The notes beneath the pieces are model-generated. The model was given only the letters and a program-made list of their open reading frames with translations. It did no database searches and was not told where the DNA came from. Positions 35,697-44,144 of a stretch of 50,769 nucleotides of DNA are shown here, in pieces. Numbering within the stretch: position 1 is the first letter of the stretch; each line of letters opens with the position of its first letter. Source of the DNA: Enterobacter sp. (GTDB taxonomy: Bacteria > Pseudomonadota > Gammaproteobacteria > Enterobacterales > Enterobacteriaceae); contig JALCNW010000029.1 of NCBI GenBank assembly GCA_022649305.1, forward strand, positions 1 to 50,769, in the 5' to 3' direction. The position numbers and the translations under genes were made by a program.

Positions 35697-37625
35697 TTAA
35701 CCGTTTCTTATTTTCCCATCAATATAAGGCTGAGGTTTACCAAACAGATAGCCTTGAATGAAATCACAGCCCAGCACCTGAAGGCTTTCCAGCTGCTCCT
35801 GTGTTTCAACACCTTCCGCAACGGTCTTCATATTGAGGGATTTCGCCATGCCAGTAATGAGCCTGATGATATTAAGGGCGTCTTCCTGTGTCGATATTGA
35901 ATTGACAAATGACTTGTCTATTTTTATTTTATCGAAGGCAAGCCTGCTGAGGCGCGAAAGAGAAGAATAACCGGTGCCAAAATCATCGATGGAGATTTTC
36001 ACTCCCAGAGCCCGCAGCCTGTTAAGCGTATTCATCGGCGTATTGCTCTCAGTAAAGAGAGAGGATTCAGTCACTTCCAGCTCAAGACGCTCAGCGGGAA
36101 GTCCCGTTTCGTTTAGAATAGACACCACTATTCCGGCAAAGGCTTTGCTGCTCAATTGGACAGGAGAGACATTGACTGAAATTTTAGCCGGAACCACCCA
36201 GGAAGCGGCTTCCCGGCAGGCCATTTCAAGCATTGATTTCCCCATCTCGATAATCATTCCTGTTTTTTCAGCGACAGGAATAAAGGTGTCCGGCGACAGT
36301 ATACCCTTCAGAGGATGTATCCAACGAATAAGCGCTTCATAGCTGTAAGTTTCCCGGCTGAAGGAATCGACAATAGGCTGATAGTAAACCACGAATTCTT
36401 TATTCACTAACGCCAGTGCCATATCATGCTCAAGTGTTCGACTTTCTTGCAGCTTATCTAACATCCATTGCCGGAAGACTTTTATCTTACCCGCGCCTTC
36501 ATTTTTGGCTTCATAAAGAGCCAGATCAGCAAATTTATAAAGATAGTCCGAGCGGCGTTCAGTATCTGAGATGACAATCCCGACACTGGTGGTTATATTG
36601 ATAATCGTATTATTAATCGTGTAGGGCTGGTTGATAGCATCACATATTTTTTGGGCTAGTGAAACGGCATTATTTTCCGTCAGGCCACTCGAGAGAAACG
36701 CAAACTCATCACCGCCTAAACGATAAAGCGTATCGGAAGTCAGGCCCATCGAAATCAGACGTTGTGATATCTGGCGTAGTAACATATCACCGACATCATG
36801 ACCATATGTATCATTGACCACCTTGAATCGATCTAAATCAAACAACATCACATTCACAGTATTATTGCTTTTTACTGCGTTCTCGATGGTTTCATTTAAA
36901 TTCCCCCAAAAAAAATGGCGGTTATTCATTTCTGTCAGAGAGTCATGGTAGACGTCATACTCCAGCTTTGCATTCTGGACCTGCAGTTTTTCTTTAGATT
37001 CCTGTAGTGCTTCAGCGAGACTTTTTACCTGAAGGTGAGCTTTAAGAATATTTCTGTTTTGATAAAATATCAACACACCCAGTATCGCACTCATTATTAT
37101 CAGCAGTACAGACGTCGCTGAGTAAATATAGTACAGGGTTTTAATTTTGAGGTTGGCATCATTTATTGAGTTAATATCCTTGTCTAACGCGCCAGAAGAC
37201 AGATGACTCAGTGGTGCATCAAGCGTCTGCATGGTTTTCAGGTATGCCTGGATTTCTGAGCGGTTCATTTTCTCAAGATGAATATCCAGATACTCCAGTT
37301 TCTCTTCAAGCTTTAGCGCCAGTGCATGATGGGATTTATTACTTTCTATGTAATGTTTAAGATCACCTTCTTTCATTAAATCACTCTGGCTGAGCATAAT
37401 GTCGAGACGCATGCGCACATCATCCAGCTTCATCGTCTCGTCGATAGTGTAAAGACCAAGAACCGATTCGAACCGGTAATATTCTGATACCATCTGTGCA
37501 GCAGACCACGCAGCGGCGTAGTGAGTCAGTTTCTGTAACTCTTGTTGCCTTTCATGCACAAGGAAAGAGATATACCCGGTAGATATAAAAAGGAAAAAAA
37601 TGATGCCAGCCAGAATTCTGTTCAT
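35697..37625 (-). CDS. GGDEF-EAL membrane protein, DcpA-like
   Basis: 642 residues. TM1 (about 4-23), a 140-residue periplasmic helical sensor (24-164), TM2 (165-187), a coiled linker (195-222), GGDEF domain with RLGGDEF at 302-308 and DLDRFKVVNDTYGH, then an EAL domain with YEALIRW at 429-435 and the catalytic DDFGTGYSSLSRL and EGVET motifs. Both domains look active, so it may make or break c-di-GMP according to the periplasmic signal. The upstream gene, 17 bases away, encodes a secreted molybdopterin-fold protein; this pair resembles the PruR-DcpA pterin-signalling cassette of Agrobacterium. Confidence 0.9.
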   Translation of the reverse strand: MNRILAGIIFFLFISTGYISFLVHERQQELQKLTHYAAAWSAAQMVSEYYRFESVLGLYTIDETMKLDDVRMRLDIMLSQSDLMKEGDLKHYIESNKSHHALALKLEEKLEYLDIHLEKMNRSEIQAYLKTMQTLDAPLSHLSSGALDKDINSINDANLKIKTLYYIYSATSVLLIIMSAILGVLIFYQNRNILKAHLQVKSLAEALQESKEKLQVQNAKLEYDVYHDSLTEMNNRHFFWGNLNETIENAVKSNNTVNVMLFDLDRFKVVNDTYGHDVGDMLLRQISQRLISMGLTSDTLYRLGGDEFAFLSSGLTENNAVSLAQKICDAINQPYTINNTIINITTSVGIVISDTERRSDYLYKFADLALYEAKNEGAGKIKVFRQWMLDKLQESRTLEHDMALALVNKEFVVYYQPIVDSFSRETYSYEALIRWIHPLKGILSPDTFIPVAEKTGMIIEMGKSMLEMACREAASWVVPAKISVNVSPVQLSSKAFAGIVVSILNETGLPAERLELEVTESSLFTESNTPMNTLNRLRALGVKISIDDFGTGYSSLSRLSRLAFDKIKIDKSFVNSISTQEDALNIIRLITGMAKSLNMKTVAEGVETQEQLESLQVLGCDFIQGYLFGKPQPYIDGKIRNG

Positions 37626-37642
37626 GTTGGTCTTCTGAGCCC

Positions 37643-38137
37643 TTACTCAATATTCATTCTGCTGACCTGCCATGCTGACCTTGAATAGTAAATCTGATTA
37701 TTCAACTCAGGTATGCTGTCATAGGGGTAAACCACAAACAACGGGCCTTTATCACGGATACGCATATATTCTCCGTTGATTTTTAAAGCAAGTATAACGT
37801 TGTATTTCTTAAAATCACTGAGGGGAATTTCGGTGGTGTAGTCATTGAGCGCAGTGACCTTAACAACAGAACCTTTCGCGCCGACATAATCCATGAGCTT
37901 TTGCAGTGAAATACCCGTAAAGGTCGTGCGGCCATCATACCAGGGCGAAGTGGTCTGAAAACTGACCATACCCAGTTTCTCAAGGCTTGCGAGATCAAAG
38001 ACGGCTTTTCCACCTTCATTTGTATTTTCGATATTGCCAGACAGCGTTAAAAGGACTTTACCGGCAGGTCTTGAAAGTTCACCCGCCCAGACCTGTGTAG
38101 AGAGCACAAAGCTTAACAGCATGATTATTGAACGCAT
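37643..38137 (-). CDS. Periplasmic molybdopterin-binding-fold protein, PruR-like
   Basis: 164 residues. Signal peptide MRSIIMLLSFVLSTQVWA, then an oxidoreductase molybdopterin-binding-like fold: VSFQTTSPWYDGRTTFTGISLQKLMDYVGAKG, VTALNDYTTEIPLSDF, MRIRDKGPLFVVYPYD. No catalytic Cys of sulphite oxidase is seen, so it is probably a ligand-binding relative. ATG 38137 with GAGG five bases upstream is preferred over one six codons earlier. The 17-base gap to the GGDEF-EAL gene indicates an operon; it may hand a pterin-bound state to that protein's periplasmic domain. Confidence 0.83.
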   Translation of the reverse strand: MRSIIMLLSFVLSTQVWAGELSRPAGKVLLTLSGNIENTNEGGKAVFDLASLEKLGMVSFQTTSPWYDGRTTFTGISLQKLMDYVGAKGSVVKVTALNDYTTEIPLSDFKKYNVILALKINGEYMRIRDKGPLFVVYPYDSIPELNNQIYYSRSAWQVSRMNIE

Positions 38138-38605
38138 TCTGACCTCGTATATCAACCGGATGTTAAAGAAGTATAATTTAGTTACTGTGCTATTTATATA
38201 TGCTCCAGGCTATTCTTCATGCAATCATTACACAATATTTTAGTGCATTAAAATCAACTGGTTGAAAAAAATTTCTTTTTATATTGATTAAGCCTGGTCG
38301 ATGTCGCTTTTTGATATACATAAAACAGCCTTGCACCTGTACAAAAAAAAGCCGCATGTTTACTCAGCGTAAATAAACACACAACAATATAAAGGTTTAT
38401 TGATTTATGAGCCGGCAGGGATTTCTAACAAACTATGTCCGCGCCTGGCCCGCTTACCGCAAAATCTCCAGCTCGTCACCTGCTACACATCACACTCCCC
38501 ACCTTTAAATACCACCCAAAACAGTAATGATAATTATTTGCATCGATGTGATATGTTGAATGCACTTATAGCAAGACATATTTCTCAACACGTTATGGAG
38601 ATAAG
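38138..38605. promoter_or_regulatory. AT-rich gap between PruR-like and YncE-like genes
   Basis: 468 bases of mostly AT-rich divergent control region without a credible ORF. The right part carries a Fur box, annotated separately. The left part must hold the promoter of the PruR-DcpA-like operon; I could not assign it confidently. Confidence 0.5.
38523..38541. promoter_or_regulatory. Fur box upstream of YncE-like gene
   Basis: TAATGATAATTATT at the core. Over 19 positions, 14 match the Fur consensus GATAATGATAATCATTATC. It lies about 65 bases before the YncE-like start, placed to repress it when iron is plentiful. E. coli yncE is likewise reported as Fur-regulated. Confidence 0.68.
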
Positions 38606-39967
38606 ATGATAAGAGTTTCAGTCCGTTCAGTGCTGTTGGCCTCCATCATTGCGATGTCAACCGCCACAACGGCATACGCCGATAGCCAATGGGTAGCCGC
38701 CGACACTACCTTCCCTGGCAGTATCCGTGCCGGGTCACGAGACGTTCCTGTTAAGCCCGGAGATAAAACAGTTATCACGATTAAGGGCCTGCAGACGGGC
38801 GCAACCGTCACCATGCTGAATGGGGCTGAAGTCCTGACACCGAAACCATTGACCGCCGACGAGAAGGGAAACCTCACGATTCCATTAACCGTTCCGGCCG
38901 ATGCCGCTACAGGCCTTCATCCACTCACTGTTATCACGCAAAATCCCGCGAGCGTTTCGCAGGTCATGTTGAAATTGTCCCAAATTATTCCCCCGAAAAA
39001 CACAGAGGCCTTCGGGCTGCAAACCATTCCCGTCGGTGAGCGGGCTTACCAGTCGGCAATTTCGGCCGACGGGAAGTTGTTCGTGACCTCCGCACGCGGT
39101 CCTAAGGAGGGTAGCCGCCTGATGAGACTGAACGCGGGAACGCTGGCTGTCGAAGCTGAGGCTACGCTGCCTAAAGACAAAAAGGGTGAGCAGATTAGTG
39201 TCTTCGGCGTCGGTGTTGATAATGTCCATAATCATGTCTGGACGACGAACACGCTTGCCGAAACAGTGACCGTCTATGACGCAAAAAACCTTGCCGTCGT
39301 GAAAGTCTTTCCGGAGGGGTCGGTCGTACATCCACGCGATGTGATTATTGATGAGGCCCACAATCGGGCTTATGTCAGCGCAGCGTTGACCGGTTTTATC
39401 GAGGTATATGATACAAAAACGCTGGAACATATCGGTCAGATGGAATTCGTGACGAACCGTGGCCGCGACCCGTTTTACAGTACCGATCTTGCGCTTGACA
39501 GTGCCGGTGGGAAACTCTACGGCGTCAGCCGCGATACGCCTTGGGTGGGCTGGATTGATCTCAAAACGGGCAAGAGTACGACGGTGAAAATACCGCAGGC
39601 GCAAGGCGCGACCGACATTGCTCGCGATCCGGAGACTGGCCGCCTTTACGTCGTTTCCCAGGAGGCGAACAATGTTGTGGTTCTTGATGCGGACGGCAAG
39701 GTTCTCGCTGACACTGACATTGGTGCCGGGGGCGTATCTGTCGTCTGGGATCCTGTGACGTCGCAGGTTTTCGCCGCCACGCGTGCAGGCGGAACGGTTG
39801 CTGTTCTGAACAAGGACGGCAAACTGGTCGCGAATATCCCGATGGATGATACGCCAAACCACCTTACCGTCGCGCCTGATGGAGCCGTTTATCTTGTATC
39901 TATGTATGGTACTACCGGAGATAAAACGCAAACTGGCTCAGTGACGAAAATCACCCCAAAAAAATAA
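38606..39967 (+). CDS. YncE-like periplasmic beta-propeller protein
   Basis: 453 residues. Signal peptide MIRVSVRSVLLASIIAMSTATTAYA, an N-terminal beta-sandwich region (about 26-130), then a seven-bladed YVTN/YncE-type propeller (about 135-450) with repeats such as VFGVGVDNVHNHVWTTNTLAETVTVYD and RDVIIDEAHNRAYVSAALTGFIEVYD. E. coli YncE (353 residues) is an iron-repressed periplasmic propeller reported to bind single-stranded DNA; this protein is about 100 residues longer at the N-terminus. GGAG five bases before ATG 38606. Iron regulation is inferred from the Fur box. A terminator follows. Confidence 0.88.
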   Translation: MIRVSVRSVLLASIIAMSTATTAYADSQWVAADTTFPGSIRAGSRDVPVKPGDKTVITIKGLQTGATVTMLNGAEVLTPKPLTADEKGNLTIPLTVPADAATGLHPLTVITQNPASVSQVMLKLSQIIPPKNTEAFGLQTIPVGERAYQSAISADGKLFVTSARGPKEGSRLMRLNAGTLAVEAEATLPKDKKGEQISVFGVGVDNVHNHVWTTNTLAETVTVYDAKNLAVVKVFPEGSVVHPRDVIIDEAHNRAYVSAALTGFIEVYDTKTLEHIGQMEFVTNRGRDPFYSTDLALDSAGGKLYGVSRDTPWVGWIDLKTGKSTTVKIPQAQGATDIARDPETGRLYVVSQEANNVVVLDADGKVLADTDIGAGGVSVVWDPVTSQVFAATRAGGTVAVLNKDGKLVANIPMDDTPNHLTVAPDGAVYLVSMYGTTGDKTQTGSVTKITPKK

Positions 39968-40020
39968 CGGTTTTATTCCGCTACGTTATTCGCGAGCAGG
40001 TCTGCCTGGTATTATTATCA

Positions 40021-40054
40021 ACCCCCAGCCGTCTATCGGGTGGGGGTATTTTTT
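40021..40054 (+). terminator. Intrinsic terminator after YncE-like gene
   Basis: ACCCCCA-G-CCG (40021-40031) pairs with CGG-G-TGGGGGT (40037-40047), one G:G mismatch, then ATTTTTT. Confidence 0.85.
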
Positions 40055-40116
40055 ATGTCGGTTCAACGGGTCGATGCACTTAGCAACCATCAACTTTCGC
40101 AAATCAAAACATTTTT

Positions 40117-41139
40117 TTACGACTCGTGTATTTTAACCACCACTTTTCCTTTTGCATGCCCCTGAGCAAGATAGTCCAGAGCATCCTTTGTTTCTGCAAA
40201 GGGGAATACCTTGTCGATCACTGGCTTGATTGTTTCAGTTTCGACGAGTTTGCTAATTTTATTAAGTTGATCGCCATCCGGTCGGACAAAGAGAAATGAA
40301 TAGGTCAGGCCTCGTTTTTTTGTTAAACGTATAATCTTGCGGCTCATCAGACCAAATACAAATCGCAGAAAGAAGTTTACCCCCCTAGCCCGTGCAAACG
40401 CGGCATCTAATGGTCCAACGAGAGAAACAATACTTCCGCCCGGCTTAAGAATGCGGGTGGATTGTTCAATTAAATCACCCCTGATCGTGCCAAGAACAAT
40501 ATCGTAGCCACGTAATACTTCTTCGAATGGGTGTTTTTTATAATCGAGCACTTCATCTGCACCAAGACGACTCACCCATTCCAGGTTGCTTGTACTTGTT
40601 GTCGTTCCCACTTCCGCGCCAAGATGCTTAGCCAGTTGGATGGCAAAACTGCCAATACCCCCTGAACCTGCCGGAATGAAAACCTTTTGACCGGCCTGCA
40701 GACTGACTCGCTCGGTCAGTGCTTGCAAGGAAGTAAGGCTCACCATCGGGAGCGACGCTGCCTGTACAAAATCCAGGTTTGCGGGTTTCATCGATGCCGT
40801 ACTTTCATGCACTAATGCGAATTCGGCAAGGGAACCTGTTCCGGTATCAAAAATACTGGCAAAAATTTCGTCGCCTGGAGCAAAACGCGTTACTCGACTC
40901 CCCACAGCAATAACAACGCCAGATAAATCGCTCCCCAGTGTGGCGGGAAGATTGAAATGTAGCACCGGCTTAAATAACCCTGTGGGGATAATGTTATCAA
41001 TCGGGTTCAGACCAACAGCATAGACTTTAACCAGAATTTCATCAGCACTAGGCGAAGGATAATCTACGTTATCGAATCCCAACTCAGGGGATTTACCGTA
41101 GCGTTTAAACGTAAACGCTTTCATCGTCTTAGTATTCAT
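40117..41139 (-). CDS. NADP-dependent MDR-family oxidoreductase (quinone reductase-like)
   Basis: 340 residues, zinc-free medium-chain dehydrogenase/reductase. GroES-like N-terminal half (GLNPIDNIIPTGLFKPVLHFNLPATLGSDLSGVVIAVG), Rossmann domain with GSGGIGSFAIQLAKHLGAEV. The structural and catalytic zinc Cys sets are absent, as in quinone/enone reductases. Predicted NADPH-dependent enone or quinone reduction. Downstream of the SDR gene (85-base gap), both under the divergent TetR regulator. Confidence 0.9.
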   Translation of the reverse strand: MNTKTMKAFTFKRYGKSPELGFDNVDYPSPSADEILVKVYAVGLNPIDNIIPTGLFKPVLHFNLPATLGSDLSGVVIAVGSRVTRFAPGDEIFASIFDTGTGSLAEFALVHESTASMKPANLDFVQAASLPMVSLTSLQALTERVSLQAGQKVFIPAGSGGIGSFAIQLAKHLGAEVGTTTSTSNLEWVSRLGADEVLDYKKHPFEEVLRGYDIVLGTIRGDLIEQSTRILKPGGSIVSLVGPLDAAFARARGVNFFLRFVFGLMSRKIIRLTKKRGLTYSFLFVRPDGDQLNKISKLVETETIKPVIDKVFPFAETKDALDYLAQGHAKGKVVVKIHES

Positions 41140-41224
41140 CTATCGTTTACCCTAACGTATTTGCCTGTGACATTTTATTTAAAGGGCCTGTAACCCGTGC
41201 TACACGTTTATTTGTCATGCTAAA

Positions 41225-42007
41225 TCACACGCGTTTATATCGCTCTGCGGCTTCATCTTGTTTGATGTCCGAAAGCAGCGCCTGACGCGCGGTATCAAGG
41301 GCATCCCAGCGGGCAGCATTATGTAGAGGCGGGATAGTGACGAGTTCTCGGCGATCAAAGCCCACTAACGCTGCGTCAACTAATTCGCCCACCGCCATCA
41401 TTTTGGGCAATGTATTGATGTCGATTCCCGCCCGATCCCATATTTCCGTATAAGTCCCGGCAGGGAGCACCGCCTGGATATAAATACCCTTAGACGACAA
41501 CTCAATATTCAGTCCCTGAGACAAGAAAAGAACAAACGCTTTGGTTGCGCCATAAACCGACATTGAAAATTCCGGGGCGAGTCCGACGATGGAACTGATA
41601 TTGACGACTGCCCCCTCTCCGGCTTCCACAAATCGTGGCGTCACGGCACTTGCAAGTCTCGTCAGCGCAGTGACGTTGAGCGCGATAAGGCTTTCAATCG
41701 AATCAGGTGTTTGCTCTGTAAAGCTGCCCGACTGCGCGATACCCGCGTTATTGATAAGAATGCCTATCCGCGTGTCTTCGCGCAGACGCGCCTCGACCCT
41801 GGCTAAATCCGCCGCTTGTGTGAGGTCAGCCGGCAGAACATCAACAGAAATGCCTTTTTCTTGTCGCAGACGCTCTGCCAGTATCTCTAACTTTGCGTTG
41901 TCGCGGGCGACCAGAACAAGGTCGTGTCCCCGACTGGCGAATCGTTCAGCGTAAACAGCACCAATACCCGATGATGCGCCTGTAATGAGAACTGAATTGT
42001 TGGTCAT
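41225..42007 (-). CDS. Short-chain dehydrogenase/reductase
   Basis: 260 residues, classical SDR. TGASSGIG cofactor loop (9-16), NNAG (about 87-90), catalytic Ser in NISSIVG and YxxxK as YGATKAF. Reduces a carbonyl or oxidises an alcohol; substrate unknown. First gene of a two-gene operon with the MDR oxidoreductase, divergent from a TetR gene whose twin operators lie just upstream. Confidence 0.92.
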   Translation of the reverse strand: MTNNSVLITGASSGIGAVYAERFASRGHDLVLVARDNAKLEILAERLRQEKGISVDVLPADLTQAADLARVEARLREDTRIGILINNAGIAQSGSFTEQTPDSIESLIALNVTALTRLASAVTPRFVEAGEGAVVNISSIVGLAPEFSMSVYGATKAFVLFLSQGLNIELSSKGIYIQAVLPAGTYTEIWDRAGIDINTLPKMMAVGELVDAALVGFDRRELVTIPPLHNAARWDALDTARQALLSDIKQDEAAERYKRV

Positions 42008-42113
42008 AGGTTGTTCTTCTTTATCAATGTGTAATCAGAATTCGCAATGTGCGATGTATGTAGAACCGTGACACCGATAGACAGAATTGCATTGAGGTGT
42101 AGGCACAGCTTAA

Positions 42114-42165
42114 TGATGATGATCATAATCTAAAAAGTCAAACGGTATGATTATGATCATCATCA
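42114..42165. promoter_or_regulatory. Twin TetR operators in the SDR/TetR gap
   Basis: TGATGATGATCATAATC (42114-42130) and GATTATGATCATCATCA (42149-42165) are a perfect 17-bp inverted pair, 18 bases apart. Each arm is itself a near-palindrome centred on ATGATCAT, so each can hold one TetR dimer. Confidence 0.82.
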
Positions 42166-42209
42166 ATGTATAATTATGGGTGAGAGGCTTAGAAGAGGAG
42201 CTGATAACA

Positions 42210-42764
42210 ATGAAAGTGTCGAAAGAACAGGTTCGTGAAAATCGCAGGCGGGTAGTCGAAACGGCATCAGTGTTATTTCGTGAGCGGGGATATGACGGTG
42301 TCGGCGTAGCGGACCTGATGTCAGCAGCCGGTTTGACTCACGGCGGGTTTTATAAGCATTTTGCTTCAAAGGCTGATTTGATGCTGGAAGCGATGAACTG
42401 CGGTTTCTCTCAATCAGCTCAGAACAGCGAGGGGGTTAGCCGAGAACAATTTATAGAAAATTATCTGTCACGCCCTCACCGCGATTCAATGGGTCATGGC
42501 TGCGTGATGTCATCATTAGGTACAGATACAGCCCGACAATCAGAGTCAATGAAAACGACATTTGCGGCTGGACTTGAACAGCAGTTGGCTCTTTTAGCGA
42601 ATGAGAATGCCGCAGAAGGAAAGACACGCGCCGATCTGATCGACACCATTGCACATCTCGTCGGTGCCATGGTGTTATCCCGCGCCTGCCCGGATAATTC
42701 AGCGCTGGCAGATGAGATACTGGAAGTTTGCCGCTCACGTATTCTCAGTCACCATTCAAAGTGA
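42210..42764 (+). CDS. TetR-family repressor
   Basis: 184 residues. HTH VADLMSAAGLTHGGFYKHFASKADLMLEAM at the N-terminus, then a ligand domain (GHGCVMSSLGTDTARQSESMKTTF) typical of the AcrR/NemR-like group that senses electrophiles through Cys; Cys residues at about 75 and 103 could do this. ATG 42210 has GAGGAG nine bases upstream and is preferred over one ten codons earlier. Divergent from the SDR-MDR operon, with two operators between them. Confidence 0.92.
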   Translation: MKVSKEQVRENRRRVVETASVLFRERGYDGVGVADLMSAAGLTHGGFYKHFASKADLMLEAMNCGFSQSAQNSEGVSREQFIENYLSRPHRDSMGHGCVMSSLGTDTARQSESMKTTFAAGLEQQLALLANENAAEGKTRADLIDTIAHLVGAMVLSRACPDNSALADEILEVCRSRILSHHSK

Positions 42765-42830
42765 ACTGAATATGCGATTACAGAAGAAATATGAACCAAA
42801 ATGCAGGCCGTAACCTCTTACATCAGGGCT

Positions 42831-42851
42831 GGCGCTCTTAAACAGAGCGCC
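42831..42851. other. Stem-loop between TetR and ymjA
   Basis: GGCGCTCT (42831-42838) with AGAGCGCC (42844-42851), loop TAAAC, in the convergent gap of 198 bases. No T-run follows, so it is only a possible terminator or mRNA 3' end. Confidence 0.45.
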
Positions 42852-42962
42852 GATATGTAGATAGCAAATCCGTTTTGCATTACTGGCGAATGAGTCGCGC
42901 TCGGATTGGCCAGCGGATGCCACAGTTGCGTCGTATCCCGTTGGTTATGGCCTCAGCAGAAA

Positions 42963-43208
42963 TTACTCATTGCCCCATTGATTCAGGAAGGTGGCGATCT
43001 CGTCGATACGCTCCTCGGCAATACCGGCTTCTTTTGCCATTTCCTTCTGCGCGTCTTCACCGATTTCTTCATTATTCATTAAACGGGTGAGTAGCAACTC
43101 GAAATAGCGCGCCAGTGGTTCACGTTCAGACTCGCTTACCGGTTTTGCGGTTTCCGTCGCATACTCATCTGCAATGTCATAATATTTCAGTGGTACTTGG
43201 TTGTTCAT
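42963..43208 (-). CDS. ymjA: YmjA family protein (DUF2543)
   Basis: 81 residues, matching recalled E. coli YmjA almost throughout ([46 protein letters not shown]). Small acidic helical protein of unknown function. The ATG at 43208 (GAGG seven bases upstream) gives the family start, rather than the ATG four codons earlier. Its E. coli homologue lies at another locus, so its place here reflects rearrangement. Confidence 0.9.
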   Translation of the reverse strand: MNNQVPLKYYDIADEYATETAKPVSESEREPLARYFELLLTRLMNNEEIGEDAQKEMAKEAGIAEERIDEIATFLNQWGNE

Positions 43209-43416
43209 CAATCGCCTCAAGGCTTACGCCAGTGTCAGTTGCTGCCTGTATTGTCTAGCGGGAATAATATCATTTTTTGGCTGAACTCACCCTAAAACAC
43301 CTTGTGATGGAGTGATAACGTCAGCGTTTTTTGCACCAGGGTTATCACTTATCCGAATTCGCCTGTCGGCAGAAAATTGGTTATCATCCGCTCCCATTCT
43401 CTGTCCGGGCAGCCTG

Positions 43417-44115
43417 ATGTCTACGATTATCGATACCTTTATTGCCCCGCCCTGCCACGACCAGATTGAGACTGTCTATCAGGATGAGCATCTGGTGCTG
43501 ATCAATAAACCCGCCGGGTTGCTCAGCCTTTCCGGAAAGAATCCGCAAAATCTCGATTCGGTACATTACCGGCTAGTGAAGATCTTTCCCGGCTGCACGC
43601 TGGTTCATCGACTTGATTTTGGCACCTCCGGGCTGATGGTGATCGCCCGTAACAAAGCTATCAATGCCGCGCTGTGCCACCAGTTCAGTCAACGCACGGT
43701 GACAAAAGCGTACAGTGCCCTGCTCTGCGGGCATCTGAACGAAAACGAAGGTGTTATAGATGCAGCAATCGCCAAAGATCCGGCGCTGTTCCCGCTGATG
43801 TCGATTTGTTCAATCCACGGTAAGCCCGCCCGATCACGCTATCGGGTTGTTGAACGACTTTATCGCGAGCAGGAGGACGGGACGTTACTACCGGTGACGC
43901 GAGTGGAGCTGATCCCCGAGACCGGGCGCACCCATCAACTGCGCATTCACTGCCAGCAGTTGGGCCACCCGATTTTGGGCTGCGACCTGTATGGTGGTCG
44001 CCTGTTGCCAGGTACAGAAAGAACGCCACGCCTGATGCTGCACGCCAGCGAGTTGCATTTCATGCATCCCGTCAGCAAAGAGTTGATTCACGCCCGGAAC
44101 TTGAGCCCATTCTGA
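43417..44115 (+). CDS. RluA-family pseudouridine synthase
   Basis: 232 residues. The catalytic motif HRLDFGTSGLMVIAR contains the essential Asp. INKPAGLLSLSG and the C-terminal PETGRTHQLRIHCQQLGHPILGCDLYG are standard RluA-family elements. There is no S4 domain. Isomerises uridine in rRNA or tRNA; the target cannot be read from sequence. The frame is open 35 codons upstream, but the ATG at 43417 gives the family N-terminus, despite a poor ribosome site. Confidence 0.9.
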   Translation: MSTIIDTFIAPPCHDQIETVYQDEHLVLINKPAGLLSLSGKNPQNLDSVHYRLVKIFPGCTLVHRLDFGTSGLMVIARNKAINAALCHQFSQRTVTKAYSALLCGHLNENEGVIDAAIAKDPALFPLMSICSIHGKPARSRYRVVERLYREQEDGTLLPVTRVELIPETGRTHQLRIHCQQLGHPILGCDLYGGRLLPGTERTPRLMLHASELHFMHPVSKELIHARNLSPF

Positions 44116-44144
44116 AAACAAATCTGCGGGTTAAAACGCCAGGA

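Noticed and set aside
38885..39931. 348-codon open frame on the minus strand
   Set aside because: Antisense shadow of the YncE-like gene. No recognisable domain, no signal or ribosome site, while the plus strand has signal peptide, propeller repeats, Fur box and terminator.
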